From contig DIPH01000013.1 in the NCBI GenBank assembly GCA_002424045.1, forward strand, positions 1 to 48,566: DNA of 48,566 nt, written 5' to 3'. This DNA is from Firmicutes bacterium UBA5493. GTDB lineage: Bacteria; Bacillota; Limnochordia; Darwinibacteriales; Darwinibacteriaceae. A model generated the notes under the pieces. That model saw nothing but the letters and a program-made list of their open reading frames with translations, did no database searches and had not been told where the DNA came from. Both the position numbers and the translations under genes were made by a program. Positions 33,351 through 41,196 of this stretch are shown here, piece by piece (position 1 is the stretch's first letter; each line of letters begins with the position of its first letter).

Positions 33351-34331
33351 ATGATGGACTATGTAGACTTTACCAAAAAACAGCTTCTAGGCCGTATAGA
33401 GAGCCTCGAGATACTGAACAAGGAGTTGCTTAAGGAAAAAGAACAGCAAACGAGACTTGAGTATGCCTGGACAGGCAATCTCGGGCACTGGTACTGGAAT
33501 ATCAAGACCAATGAAGTGACATTTGATCCGCTCAAGGTGATCACACTCGGTTATGATAAAAGCGAAATTCCAAAGTATGTTAGCTATCAGTTTTTTACCG
33601 ATAAGCTACATCCTGAGGACTACCAGCGAACCATGGATTCAATGCTAGACCATTTGAGTGGTAGAGCAAAGGTATACGAAGTGGAATATCGTATTCAAGC
33701 GAAGGACGGTACCTACAAATGGTACTATGATCGTGGGAAAATAACACAATATGATGAGAGCTGCCAGCCTTTATTTCTTGCTGGAATAGTCTTTGATATC
33801 ACCGAAAAGAAAAAAATGCAACTTGAGTTGGAGCGCAATAACCGGATTCTACAGGAGATGTCAGCGCTGGATGGATTGACAAATATTAGTAATCATAGGG
33901 CATTGATAGAATACTTGCAGGCAAGGATGGTTGAATCTAGCCACGCAAGAACCCCCTTATCGATTGCCATCTTTGACATTGATGATTTCAAAAAAATCAA
34001 TGATCGTAAGGGTCACGTCTGCGGTGATCATGTACTTGTCGATCTAGCGGCCATCATAAAGAGCAATATAAGGGATACCGATCTGGCGGGACGATATGGC
34101 GGTGAGGAGTTTATGGTGGTCTTTTCAGGTGCTGATCTTATGACCGCATCAAGGATCGCTGAGCGCATTCGAAGAGCTGTTGAAGAACACCCTTTTTCCG
34201 AGGGAATTACCGTGACAATAAGCGGCGGAGTAAAGCAGTACGAGGGAGAAAGTCTGACGGACCTTATTCGGGCAGCGGATAAGAACTTATACGAATCAAA
34301 AAGAAAGGGGAAGAATCAGATAACCTTCTAA
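33351..34331 (+). CDS. PAS-GGDEF diguanylate cyclase
   Basis: 326 residues. A short coiled-coil (about 8-35), a PAS_3-type domain (about 40-155: WYWNIKTNEVTFDP, YRIQAKDGTYKWYYDRG, GIVFDITEKK) and a GGDEF domain (about 170-326) with RYGGEEF and an RDTD inhibitory site five residues before it. DGLTNISNHRAL and FDIDDFKKINDRKGH are the substrate and metal-binding parts. It should synthesise cyclic-di-GMP in the cytoplasm in response to an unknown PAS ligand. Ribosome binding site AGGAGG. It is divergent from the EAL remnant, perhaps once a paired cyclase/phosphodiesterase. Confidence 0.93.
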   Translation: MMDYVDFTKKQLLGRIESLEILNKELLKEKEQQTRLEYAWTGNLGHWYWNIKTNEVTFDPLKVITLGYDKSEIPKYVSYQFFTDKLHPEDYQRTMDSMLDHLSGRAKVYEVEYRIQAKDGTYKWYYDRGKITQYDESCQPLFLAGIVFDITEKKKMQLELERNNRILQEMSALDGLTNISNHRALIEYLQARMVESSHARTPLSIAIFDIDDFKKINDRKGHVCGDHVLVDLAAIIKSNIRDTDLAGRYGGEEFMVVFSGADLMTASRIAERIRRAVEEHPFSEGITVTISGGVKQYEGESLTDLIRAADKNLYESKRKGKNQITF

Positions 34332-34466
34332 CATCTTACTCTTATTGGCAAGAGTAAAAAGTGTCACGTGGGTTTGAAAAGAGGGGCGAAAAAGAGGTCT
34401 CACTCAATCCTGCAAAAAAGACTAGCCCGCGGGTTATTTTGCCTTATCGTACATTTTGTCTAACTC
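34332..34466. other. Convergent intergenic region with weak hairpins
   Basis: TTACTCTT / AAGAGTAA (34336-34357) follows the GGDEF gene. On the minus strand a short GC-rich hairpin near 34425-34440 is followed by TCTTTTTT and may terminate the phosphodiesterase operon. Confidence 0.4.
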
Positions 34467-34955
34467 TCATCGCACCTCGATTTCCATCACATACTTACAC
34501 CAACGCATACTGAAGGCATCCTCTGGAATAATGAGCTGATAGGGACCACTGCCTCCAAGTTCCCTGGGAGCTAAAGGTTCTCCATCGATAAGGTATGCTA
34601 GATAAACGGTGTTCTCTTCTAGGACTTCGCTCCCTGTGAGAGCAACGACGTATCCGTCGGCTGCCTTGACTAATACTTGATGCTCTGCGTACAGCTCAAT
34701 CCCGGCCATCCTCACAAGATCCTTAAGCTGTACTCCTAGATAAACGTGCTCACTTGCTGGCTTTAAACTACTTCGAGTGGTGGCTTCAAGGGACTGCTCT
34801 CCCACTTCACGGATGTCATCAAGATTGAGGAAAACCTCCGTGTTCGCAGCTCGCATAAGAATAGTTGGCTCCTTGTAGCTCTCGCTAAAAACAGAGCCTG
34901 CAAGAATCAGGATCATCACCGTTATGGAGGTTAATATCCAAACCTGGCGTTTCAT
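34467..34955 (-). CDS. Exported single-domain protein of the molybdopterin-oxidoreductase (sulfite-oxidase-like) fold
   Basis: 162 residues. A signal peptide (KRQVWILTSITVMILILAG, cleavage near VFS) is followed by one domain: LGVQLKDLVRMAGI, VLVKAADGYVVALTG, VYLAYLIDGEPL and GPYQLIIPEDAFSMRWCKYV. These are the core strands of PF00174-like domains (the VxLxDLL, A-x-DGY and P-x-R-L-I-x-P motifs). The conserved cofactor-ligand cysteine of sulfite oxidases is not at its place, so molybdopterin is probably not bound. Its start overlaps the phosphodiesterase stop by one base. Third gene of the operon. Confidence 0.7.
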   Translation of the reverse strand: MKRQVWILTSITVMILILAGSVFSESYKEPTILMRAANTEVFLNLDDIREVGEQSLEATTRSSLKPASEHVYLGVQLKDLVRMAGIELYAEHQVLVKAADGYVVALTGSEVLEENTVYLAYLIDGEPLAPRELGGSGPYQLIIPEDAFSMRWCKYVMEIEVR

Positions 34956-36454
34956 TAGCGCTTTCCTCCCTCAAGGATAAAGTAGGGAACAAACATATCT
35001 TCATAACGTAGCAATCCATGACCACCCCCGTCTAAGGTGGAGTGCATGCCATGATCAACGGCAACAATTACCATACCGTCCCAACTTGTGATTAGCTCCT
35101 CGAGATACCGATCTGTTTCTGCTATCGTCAACATGGTCTGAAGACTCAAATCTCCAAAGGTATGGCCAGACCGATCAATGTCTTTAAAATGAGCGACAAC
35201 TAAATCAACGTCCTTCTTTGCGTAAAGGAGAGTGGTGGCTAGGATCTCGTCATCGGTGGAGCCACTTTGGTTCAAATCCAGATTATATACTGGCTCCATG
35301 CTGACATTTATAATTTGCCTGTCGCCAACAATATAGGCACTCATCTTTCCCATCTCTGTTGCAACTTCAAATAGATCTTGACTTGTTAGGCTTCGTTGAT
35401 TCCTTGACATGACTCCATTCTGCTCTGGACCAACCCCAGTTAAAATAGACGCAAGTCCTGCATTGGTCACCGGTTGGTAAACTGAAAGAACTCGCTGCGC
35501 TTCTCCGAGGCTGCTCATAAAGGGAAGGTACCCATTGTCACTCGCGTAGGCATATTGATGGTAACCGAAACCGTCTAGAATAACAAGTAAAACCGATCTG
35601 CCTGCACCGAGAAAGTGAAGTGCATCATGGAAAGCATCACTATTACTTGACACTGGTGAGTTCAAAATGATTCCCTTCACGTTCTTAACCATTCCTCGTC
35701 GTCCCTCTGCGACAAAATCAACATGATTTGGTCTTAAAAGAAACATCCCGCCTTTGTATACGGCCATCTCGCCACTTCCACCAACCACAAGAACCCGTCC
35801 TAAATCTGCTTCGCCCGCTAGATCAGAAAGGGTCACTGCCGGAGATTTCGTGTAGACACTCGATGTGTAGCCAACGGTGTCATGGGTAAACGTGGCTGAA
35901 CCGTTATATTCCCAGTGTACATACTGCGAGCTTGCATGGAGCTGTCCAATGGAGAAGTACGCGATATTTTCGATTGGACTGATGATAGTAATTCGATCGT
36001 CCCACTCCAGCTCATGGGCAACAGCAATAATTTGCTCAAGCCTTTTGATATTGCTGCTCGTTGGATGATCAAAATTCAACACTTCCCATCCATTCTCCGG
36101 AGTAAACGCTAAATATGAGTTAGCAAGAAGGGAAGCATCTACTCTAGCAGCTAGGTCAGGAGCAGAGTAGATTACATCGCTCCTGGACCTTGGTTTAGCA
36201 ATCTTCAAAAGCTCATCTATTGAAACAGCATGAAGTGTTCTATCACCATAGGTGATGGTTTGTAGGTCTAAACCTTCGACACCCCTTATATCCAGTGCGT
36301 TTTCGATGTCTCCTACGATCTGTAAGGTGGGGATATAGGCACCAGCTGCCTTGGGGGCAACTGTAGCGCCGAGGATGAGCAGTAAACAAAGGACAATGAC
36401 GGAAACTCCTACTCGATCGACTTTAGACTCCTCCCCTCCCGTGACAGTCCTCAC
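34955..36454 (-). CDS. Exported alkaline-phosphatase-superfamily phosphodiesterase/nucleotide pyrophosphatase-like protein
   Basis: 499 residues. After a hydrophobic signal or anchor (about 15-38) an N-terminal region (about 42-250) contains short stretches resembling the neighbouring molybdopterin-fold domains (YGDRTLHAVSIDELLKIAKP, DASLLANSYLAFT). The C-terminal half is a type I phosphodiesterase: metal ligand Asp294 in VILDGFGYHQ, likely nucleophile Thr330 in PVTNAGLASILTG, Asp425/Asp427 and His431 in KDIDRSGHT, Asp467-His468 in VDHGMHS, and His479 in GGGHG. The metal-site residues all appear present, so it is probably an active hydrolase outside the membrane. The GTG start overlaps the previous stop (GTGA). 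Substrate unknown. Confidence 0.82.
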   Translation of the reverse strand: MRTVTGGEESKVDRVGVSVIVLCLLLILGATVAPKAAGAYIPTLQIVGDIENALDIRGVEGLDLQTITYGDRTLHAVSIDELLKIAKPRSRSDVIYSAPDLAARVDASLLANSYLAFTPENGWEVLNFDHPTSSNIKRLEQIIAVAHELEWDDRITIISPIENIAYFSIGQLHASSQYVHWEYNGSATFTHDTVGYTSSVYTKSPAVTLSDLAGEADLGRVLVVGGSGEMAVYKGGMFLLRPNHVDFVAEGRRGMVKNVKGIILNSPVSSNSDAFHDALHFLGAGRSVLLVILDGFGYHQYAYASDNGYLPFMSSLGEAQRVLSVYQPVTNAGLASILTGVGPEQNGVMSRNQRSLTSQDLFEVATEMGKMSAYIVGDRQIINVSMEPVYNLDLNQSGSTDDEILATTLLYAKKDVDLVVAHFKDIDRSGHTFGDLSLQTMLTIAETDRYLEELITSWDGMVIVAVDHGMHSTLDGGGHGLLRYEDMFVPYFILEGGKR

Positions 36455-37515
36455 CGCACGGCTTCAATGGTATATAGGCCTAGCACCGACGTGTTACGGC
36501 GGAGGCCTGGAAAGTAGCTCCGAACCTGATCTTCATCGAAATAGACGTAACCACTGGCCATGTCTTCGGCCGTTACTTCCACTTCGTAACCATCAATGGC
36601 TGTCAAACGATAAAGATCACTTTTGACAACTCCTAAGTCAGCCATTAACTCAGCCAGGGAAATACCTACCACATCATCCTGGGTTTTCGGCGCGTAATAA
36701 TCGAAGGCTTGCGTAAGGGAGACAAATCCATTGTCGGCAACGGTGAAAAACACAATGTCCTTGACCTGCATGCCCTTTGGCAGCTTAGGCGACAAGAAGA
36801 GAGGAGCACTTGTACCAGTCATCTTAATATAGCCTGATGAAAACTCTTCGTAGGTCTCGTTCTTCTCAAAGCCATCAGAGGCTTGAAAGAATACGCGCTC
36901 GGGCTTTTGATCTAATCCTAGATTCTCTACGATCTCCTGAATATTAATGGCCTGGTCAATTTCGGCATAGTAGGCGTAGTCTTCTAGAGGCTGAATTTCT
37001 GTCAAGGATTCAAGAAAACGTATCGTCGTTATTTCTGCCGATTGTACCTGATCTATGATCTCAATTTGAATTAGATTGCGAACCCAATACATAGCCCTTT
37101 CTTCTGGAATAATAGCTCTAAGTGGTTCCGATCTCTCGTCAAGGAGCATGCCATCAGTTAGATAAGCAAGTATGATTTCTCTTTGCACGAGCACCTCACG
37201 GGGCACATCGATGGAATATCCATCGCTAGCGATCAATCGAATACCTAGAATGTTCTCTTGTTGTTTTCCATACGTCGCTAACAGATCATCAAACAAGGCT
37301 CCCGTAACCGTAAAGTGGCTTTCTTTTCCAGCGGAGTTCACTGCTACAACATCCTGCGTCAGCTGTGGAAGCTCCCTAATCATAGACAATGGCACTACTG
37401 TATCTTCATCCAGAAGTCCGGTAATTAATAAAGAATCATCAGCAAAGACTATTCCGATCGCCAAGACTACAATCAACAAGCTCAAGGTGAATCTGCCAAT
37501 CCATTTTTTCTGCAA
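36451..37515 (-). CDS. Exported multi-domain protein of the molybdopterin-oxidoreductase fold
   Basis: About 354 residues with a signal peptide (KKWIGRFTLSLLIVVLAIG, cleavage near VFA-DD). At least two, perhaps three, repeats of the sulfite-oxidase-like core are visible: GALFDDLLATYG with IRLIASDGYSIDVP, YLTDGMLLD and LRAIIPEERAMYWVRNL (about 60-155), and later GISLAELMADLGV with YRLTAIDGYEVEV and a tail (about 280-350); the middle part (about 165-270) has FQASDGFEKNETY. No cofactor cysteine is seen. It is the first gene of the operon with the phosphodiesterase. TTG 37515 lies 8 bases after AGGAGAG; GTG 37524 is the alternative. Confidence 0.68.
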   Translation of the reverse strand: MQKKWIGRFTLSLLIVVLAIGIVFADDSLLITGLLDEDTVVPLSMIRELPQLTQDVVAVNSAGKESHFTVTGALFDDLLATYGKQQENILGIRLIASDGYSIDVPREVLVQREIILAYLTDGMLLDERSEPLRAIIPEERAMYWVRNLIQIEIIDQVQSAEITTIRFLESLTEIQPLEDYAYYAEIDQAINIQEIVENLGLDQKPERVFFQASDGFEKNETYEEFSSGYIKMTGTSAPLFLSPKLPKGMQVKDIVFFTVADNGFVSLTQAFDYYAPKTQDDVVGISLAELMADLGVVKSDLYRLTAIDGYEVEVTAEDMASGYVYFDEDQVRSYFPGLRRNTSVLGLYTIEAVR

Positions 37516-37524
37516 ACGTTCCAC

Positions 37525-37844
37525 TCTCCTATCTCTATTTTTAACGACAAATGGACTCCCCCCTTAATAGAAGAAGTCCAGGATCATAGAATGCTGTCAA
37601 GCGTACGCCAATAAAACGCAATGCCATTTCACAGCGTAGACAGAATTCTTGTTTCCCCTTTCCAAACGGGAGGCAACAGCATTTCTACTGATACCCTATC
37701 GGTTTGCCTTCATGGTTCTTAGGAACTTTAGATAGAACAAACTCGGAGATACAGAATTATTTAGTTGTGGAAGAAGACGTAAGCTACGACCTAGCAAACC
37801 CTTACAAATGCACAGTCCACGTCCTAGGGGTCTCCCTATTAGGA
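37525..37844. other. Intergenic region, nothing recognised
   Basis: About 320 bases between two minus-strand genes. It includes the ribosome binding site of the operon downstream. A plus-strand frame (about 37690-37866) has no start with a ribosome binding site and I do not call it. Confidence 0.4.
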
Positions 37845-38279
37845 CTACTCAATTCCCATTTCCTCTAGAAGCAAAACAGCGGTCCTAATTGCATCTTCGC
37901 ACACTTCCCCTTTGTTTCCTGCGAATTTAGCTGCAGCCTCAAGATCCCTCACGTCATATCCAAGGAGTTCACGACAAAGAACAGTTCCCCTTCTCTTTGC
38001 ATATTCCTCCATGAATTTAGACGTAAGTTCTGAACATTTCCTTTTTGCAGCCAAGTCATCTGCTCGACATTGTCCTTCCCTTGAGCCAATCACCATAACT
38101 GCACCGGTTACGGCACCGCACACTTCACCTGAGCGCATTCCTCCACCAAAGCCAGAGGCTAGCCTTAGTGCCAGTTGTGCTTCGCCGTCCTCCACCGAAC
38201 AGAAGGGGCCAATAACTGATTGAGCGCAGTTGAATCCTCCATTGAATAATCCAAATGCAATGTCCGTTTTGCTACCCAT
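37845..38279 (-). CDS. C-GCAxxG-C-C family (redox-active) protein
   Basis: 144 residues with the family's spaced cysteines: FNCAQSV, FCSVEDG, FGGGMRSGEVCGAVTGAVMVIG, then later cysteines in QCRADD, KCSEL, LCRELLGYD and VCEDAI. The family is found in anaerobes, often near iron-sulfur or selenium proteins, and is thought to bind a metal or cluster; biochemistry is poor. The start at 38279 is chosen because homology begins with KTDIAFGLFNGG and AAGGACGG precedes it. Confidence 0.85.
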   Translation of the reverse strand: MGSKTDIAFGLFNGGFNCAQSVIGPFCSVEDGEAQLALRLASGFGGGMRSGEVCGAVTGAVMVIGSREGQCRADDLAAKRKCSELTSKFMEEYAKRRGTVLCRELLGYDVRDLEAAAKFAGNKGEVCEDAIRTAVLLLEEMGIE

Positions 38280-38325
38280 GCTTACATCCGTCCTTTCTGT
38301 CCCCTTCACCTTTTGTCGGTAATTA

Positions 38326-38706
38326 TTACGTAACGCCGTGGCGGTTTAATATCACGATTCCCGCTTTGCTAGCTATGTCTCTTAAACCTTCCTCAATTTC
38401 TTCCCGAGAAAAATCATTTTCCTGCAAGACTCCGTCATCCAAATTATTCAGCCTGTGGTAAAAATCTACAGCGACCATCATATGTCTATTATCTTTAGGA
38501 TTGAATTTGTCGAAAAGCAAATTCTCAGCTTCATTGATCTCCCCTTCTGATAATAAGACCACTAGCGCTTTGTGTAACTCATCACTTTCTTTATGCTCTT
38601 CATCCCTGGATAATTCATACGTAGCAGTATCTTTTCCAAAGACAATCCTTGCCAAAAACTGGACCAGATTTGCTATGATACGCATTATGTAATCTTGTTC
38701 ATACAT
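38326..38706 (-). CDS. DUF6483 family protein
   Basis: 126 residues, all-helical, beginning YEQDYIMRIIANLVQFLARIVFGKD and ending in a helix SREEIEEGLRDIASKAGI. The N-terminal amphipathic pattern (DY-x-MR-x-I-x2-L-x2-FLA) is typical of a conserved Clostridia family of unknown function. No enzymatic motif is seen. It precedes the C-GCAxxG-C-C gene by 46 bases on the same strand, so they may be co-transcribed. Confidence 0.65.
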   Translation of the reverse strand: MYEQDYIMRIIANLVQFLARIVFGKDTATYELSRDEEHKESDELHKALVVLLSEGEINEAENLLFDKFNPKDNRHMMVAVDFYHRLNNLDDGVLQENDFSREEIEEGLRDIASKAGIVILNRHGVT

Positions 38707-38999
38707 CACATTTAGACACCACCTTCACAGAATTTTCGAGCTTGTTATAACCAGGAATGATAATACCCTCCTTGATACTCTGCTTTTGTGCAATCTAGCA
38801 CCTTTGAACAGCATTCGAGCCATGAATAGAAAACCCTTGAACATATTGCCAAAATTCTTACGAAGTAAAGGACACCTCACATGAATGCCGTATTCATTGC
38901 AAATCACTCCAAGCGCTTAGGTGCTTGCCATCAGGATTACTATCCTCGGCTTCCCTGGATATTGCCATTATTCTTTCATCGTCAGGCCGAAAAAGACGG
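38707..38999. other. Intergenic region, nothing recognised
   Basis: About 290 bases between divergent units. Short frames exist on both strands without ribosome binding sites or recognisable homology. Confidence 0.4.
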
Positions 39000-39286
39000 G
39001 CATGGGTTCGAACACTCCTTCCTGAAGAGGTCTCATTCACCTTTCTGGATGGTGCGCTCTTGATTCCCACTGGGGTTTCGACTATTATGGAATTGCGTTC
39101 ATCACCAGACGGAGGGGGCGGTCAAATGTACTACCCGAGACAGATAGAATCCGTTATCGAAATAAACGGAAACCAATCTCAGTCCTAACCGGCACGCGAG
39201 GCGCTGAGATCTTTGATTACATTACGGACAATGTGGCTGACGATAAGACCACCATAAACGTATGTCACGAAGGAGGAAGTCCATGA
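39000..39286 (+). pseudogene. Frameshifted remnant, possibly PH-like domain protein
   Basis: Two plus-strand frames together give TLLPEEVSFTFLDG (about 39015-39060), then HWGFDYYGIAFITRRRGRSN, KPISVLTGTRGAEIFDYI and INVCHEGGSP, ending at a TGA that overlaps the next gene's start (ATGA). The pattern (HWG-x-DYYGIAFI-x-RR) resembles small bacterial PH-like proteins. A frameshift near 39060 breaks it and no start with a ribosome binding site is present. The 4-base overlap suggests it was translationally coupled to the desulfidase-like gene. Confidence 0.45.
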
Positions 39287-39840
39287 AGAAGATATTATTT
39301 GTTGCTCATTGTCTCTTAAACACTGCCTCAAAAGTAGCAAGGGAACCCAAAGACGGGGCCAAACAAGAAGAAGAACTGAGAATTGCCTTCCTCAAGAAGG
39401 CCTTAGACAGAGGCGTACAGCTAATCCAACTTCCCTGCCCCGAGTTTACCCTCTATGGTGCCTGTCGTTGGGGACATGTCTATGAGCAATTTGACAGCGC
39501 ATTTTTCAGATCCCACTCTCGAAGGATCCTAGCACCAATCATCCTTGAGCTGCAAGAATACCTGTCCCACTCCGAAAAGTTTGAAGTGCTAGGCATTATT
39601 GGCATTGATGGTAGCCCTAGCTGCGGAGTGTCCTACACCTGCCGCGGTGAATGGGGCGGCGAGCTTGGCGGACGGAGTGATCTTCAAGGAATAATCAGCA
39701 CAGTACGTCTAGTCGAAAGCGCCGGCGTTTTCATAGAGGTGCTACAACAACTTTTAGTCGAGGCAGAGATTGACCTACCCTTAATAGGGCTCTTTGCCCC
39801 AGAGCGGGAGCGAGTATTATCAATCTTAGATTTTCCGTAG
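39283..39840 (+). CDS. TudS-related putative desulfidase (CD3072-like, DUF523-related)
   Basis: 185 residues beginning KKILFVAHCLLNTASKV. Three conserved cysteines fit the TudS/DUF523 [4Fe-4S] pattern: AHCLLN, PCPEFTLYGACRWG and GSPSCGVSYTC. TudS enzymes remove sulfur from thiouracil using a [4Fe-4S] cluster; this branch has no proven substrate. RGEWGGELGG is typical of the branch. ATG 39283 has GGAGG in front. It has its own terminator. Confidence 0.8.
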   Translation: MKKILFVAHCLLNTASKVAREPKDGAKQEEELRIAFLKKALDRGVQLIQLPCPEFTLYGACRWGHVYEQFDSAFFRSHSRRILAPIILELQEYLSHSEKFEVLGIIGIDGSPSCGVSYTCRGEWGGELGGRSDLQGIISTVRLVESAGVFIEVLQQLLVEAEIDLPLIGLFAPERERVLSILDFP

Positions 39841-39861
39841 ACCCGCCCAAAAACATCCATA

Positions 39862-39894
39862 AAACATGACACATGCCAGCTGTCATGTTTTTTT
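39862..39894 (+). terminator. Rho-independent terminator
   Basis: AAACATGACA / TGTCATGTTT with a 9-base loop and a T run. Confidence 0.88.
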
Positions 39895-40033
39895 ACTAAT
39901 TACTCTTCTTTCATGGCTCCGACAGCAAATGATGCTCTACAACTGTTGGGGCCTTTGCGCGCCCTGTACCTAAAGCTGAAGTCGAAAGTATAGCATTCCT
40001 AAATACGTCGAAGTCGAATATAGGGAAACACTA

Positions 40034-40061
40034 TTGGATAAAGAATCGAGCCTATTATAAT
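40034..40061 (+). promoter_or_regulatory. SigA-type promoter of the sugar ABC operon
   Basis: TTGGAT, 16 bases, TATAAT. The -10 is a perfect match and the -35 is weak, suggesting help from an activator. Confidence 0.5.
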
Positions 40062-40069
40062 ATGAGTAA

Positions 40070-40116
40070 GGTGAGTTCAAGGGCCACCTACAGGGGCCTG
40101 TCAACCTCACCATTTT
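40070..40116 (+). repeat. Leader hairpin with short T run before the ABC ATPase gene
   Basis: GGTGAG pairs with CTCACC, and GGCC inside pairs with GGCC; ATTTTT follows. It would form at the very 5' end of the transcript started from TATAAT at 40056, and could attenuate or protect the mRNA. Confidence 0.4.
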
Positions 40117-40134
40117 TGGAAGGGAGAGTTTTCT

Positions 40135-41196
40135 TTGGCCAAGATAGAGTTTCTTGACGTTCATAAATCCTTTGGCAGCGCCAAAGTCATTGAAAATCTC
40201 AACCTTACCTTAGAGGATGGCAAATTTAACGTACTAGTAGGTCCTTCCGGTTGCGGTAAGACTACTTTGCTTCGTATGATTGCCGGGATTGGGCCTGCTA
40301 CCAAGGGCCAGATTCTTCTTGATGGGGAGGATGTCTCAAATATACCACCAGGAAAACGGGGAGTGGCCATGGTTTTTCAAAGCTATGCTATTTACCCCAT
40401 GATGACGGTGCGACAGAATATTGAATTCGGACTTAAGAATAACCGGGTACCCAAAGCAGAACGGGAGCGCAGAATTTCTGAGGTTTCTCAAGTAGTAGGT
40501 CTTGCTCCTTATCTAGGGCGCAAACCATCCCAGCTTTCCGGTGGACAACGGCAGAGGGTAGCACTGGCGAGGGCAATGGTCAAAGAACCCAAGGTCTTTT
40601 TGATGGATGAGCCTCTGTCAAATCTAGATGCCAAACTGAGAGGTGCTATGCGCAGCGAACTCGTACAGCTCCATAAACAGCTGAAAACGACATTTGTTTA
40701 TGTCACCCATGACCAGGTGGAAGCTATGGCTATGGGGGACTGCATCATTTTGATGGATCAAGGAAAAATCATGCAGCAATCTGATCCTGAGACCATGTAT
40801 AGAGATCCTAATAACATTTTCGCCGCCCAGTTCATCGGCACTCCCCCCACCAATATCGTGGAAATCGGATCCGAAAACTTCAAACTTGGTTTCCGACCCG
40901 AGACAATTATCCTGAGCGCAAATGCAGGACCAGACAGAGCCTTCACCCGCCGAGTTAAGATTATGACCAGAGAAATGTTGGGTGCTGAGACTTTTTATAA
41001 GCTTTGTCTTGAAGATGGGCAAGAAGCCATGGCGCGGCTCACCAATTCCTCCCTTGCGGAAGGTGATACCCTTTATCTTCAGGTGGATGAAGACAACCTT
41101 TACTTCTTCGACGCTAAGGGGAATAGAGTGCGCAAAACCGGCTCTCAACATTATGATGCCATGGTGGAAAGGGTGAAAAGGAGCCATGAGAGCTAA
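40135..41196 (+). CDS. Carbohydrate ABC transporter ATP-binding protein (MsmX/UgpC family)
   Basis: 353 residues: Walker A GPSGCGKTT, Q-loop VFQSYAIYP, signature LSGGQRQRVALARA, Walker B VFLMDEPLSNLDAKLR, switch VTHDQVEAMAMGD, and a C-terminal TOBE/OB regulatory domain (about 240-353). Energises import by the two permeases that follow. TTG start with GGAAGGGAGAG. It overlaps the first permease gene by 11 bases. Confidence 0.95.
   Translation: MAKIEFLDVHKSFGSAKVIENLNLTLEDGKFNVLVGPSGCGKTTLLRMIAGIGPATKGQILLDGEDVSNIPPGKRGVAMVFQSYAIYPMMTVRQNIEFGLKNNRVPKAERERRISEVSQVVGLAPYLGRKPSQLSGGQRQRVALARAMVKEPKVFLMDEPLSNLDAKLRGAMRSELVQLHKQLKTTFVYVTHDQVEAMAMGDCIILMDQGKIMQQSDPETMYRDPNNIFAAQFIGTPPTNIVEIGSENFKLGFRPETIILSANAGPDRAFTRRVKIMTREMLGAETFYKLCLEDGQEAMARLTNSSLAEGDTLYLQVDEDNLYFFDAKGNRVRKTGSQHYDAMVERVKRSHES

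Noticed and set aside
37690..37866. Plus-strand frame ending near 37866
   Set aside because: No start codon with a ribosome binding site, no recognisable domain, and it runs into the opposite-strand C-GCAxxG-C-C gene.
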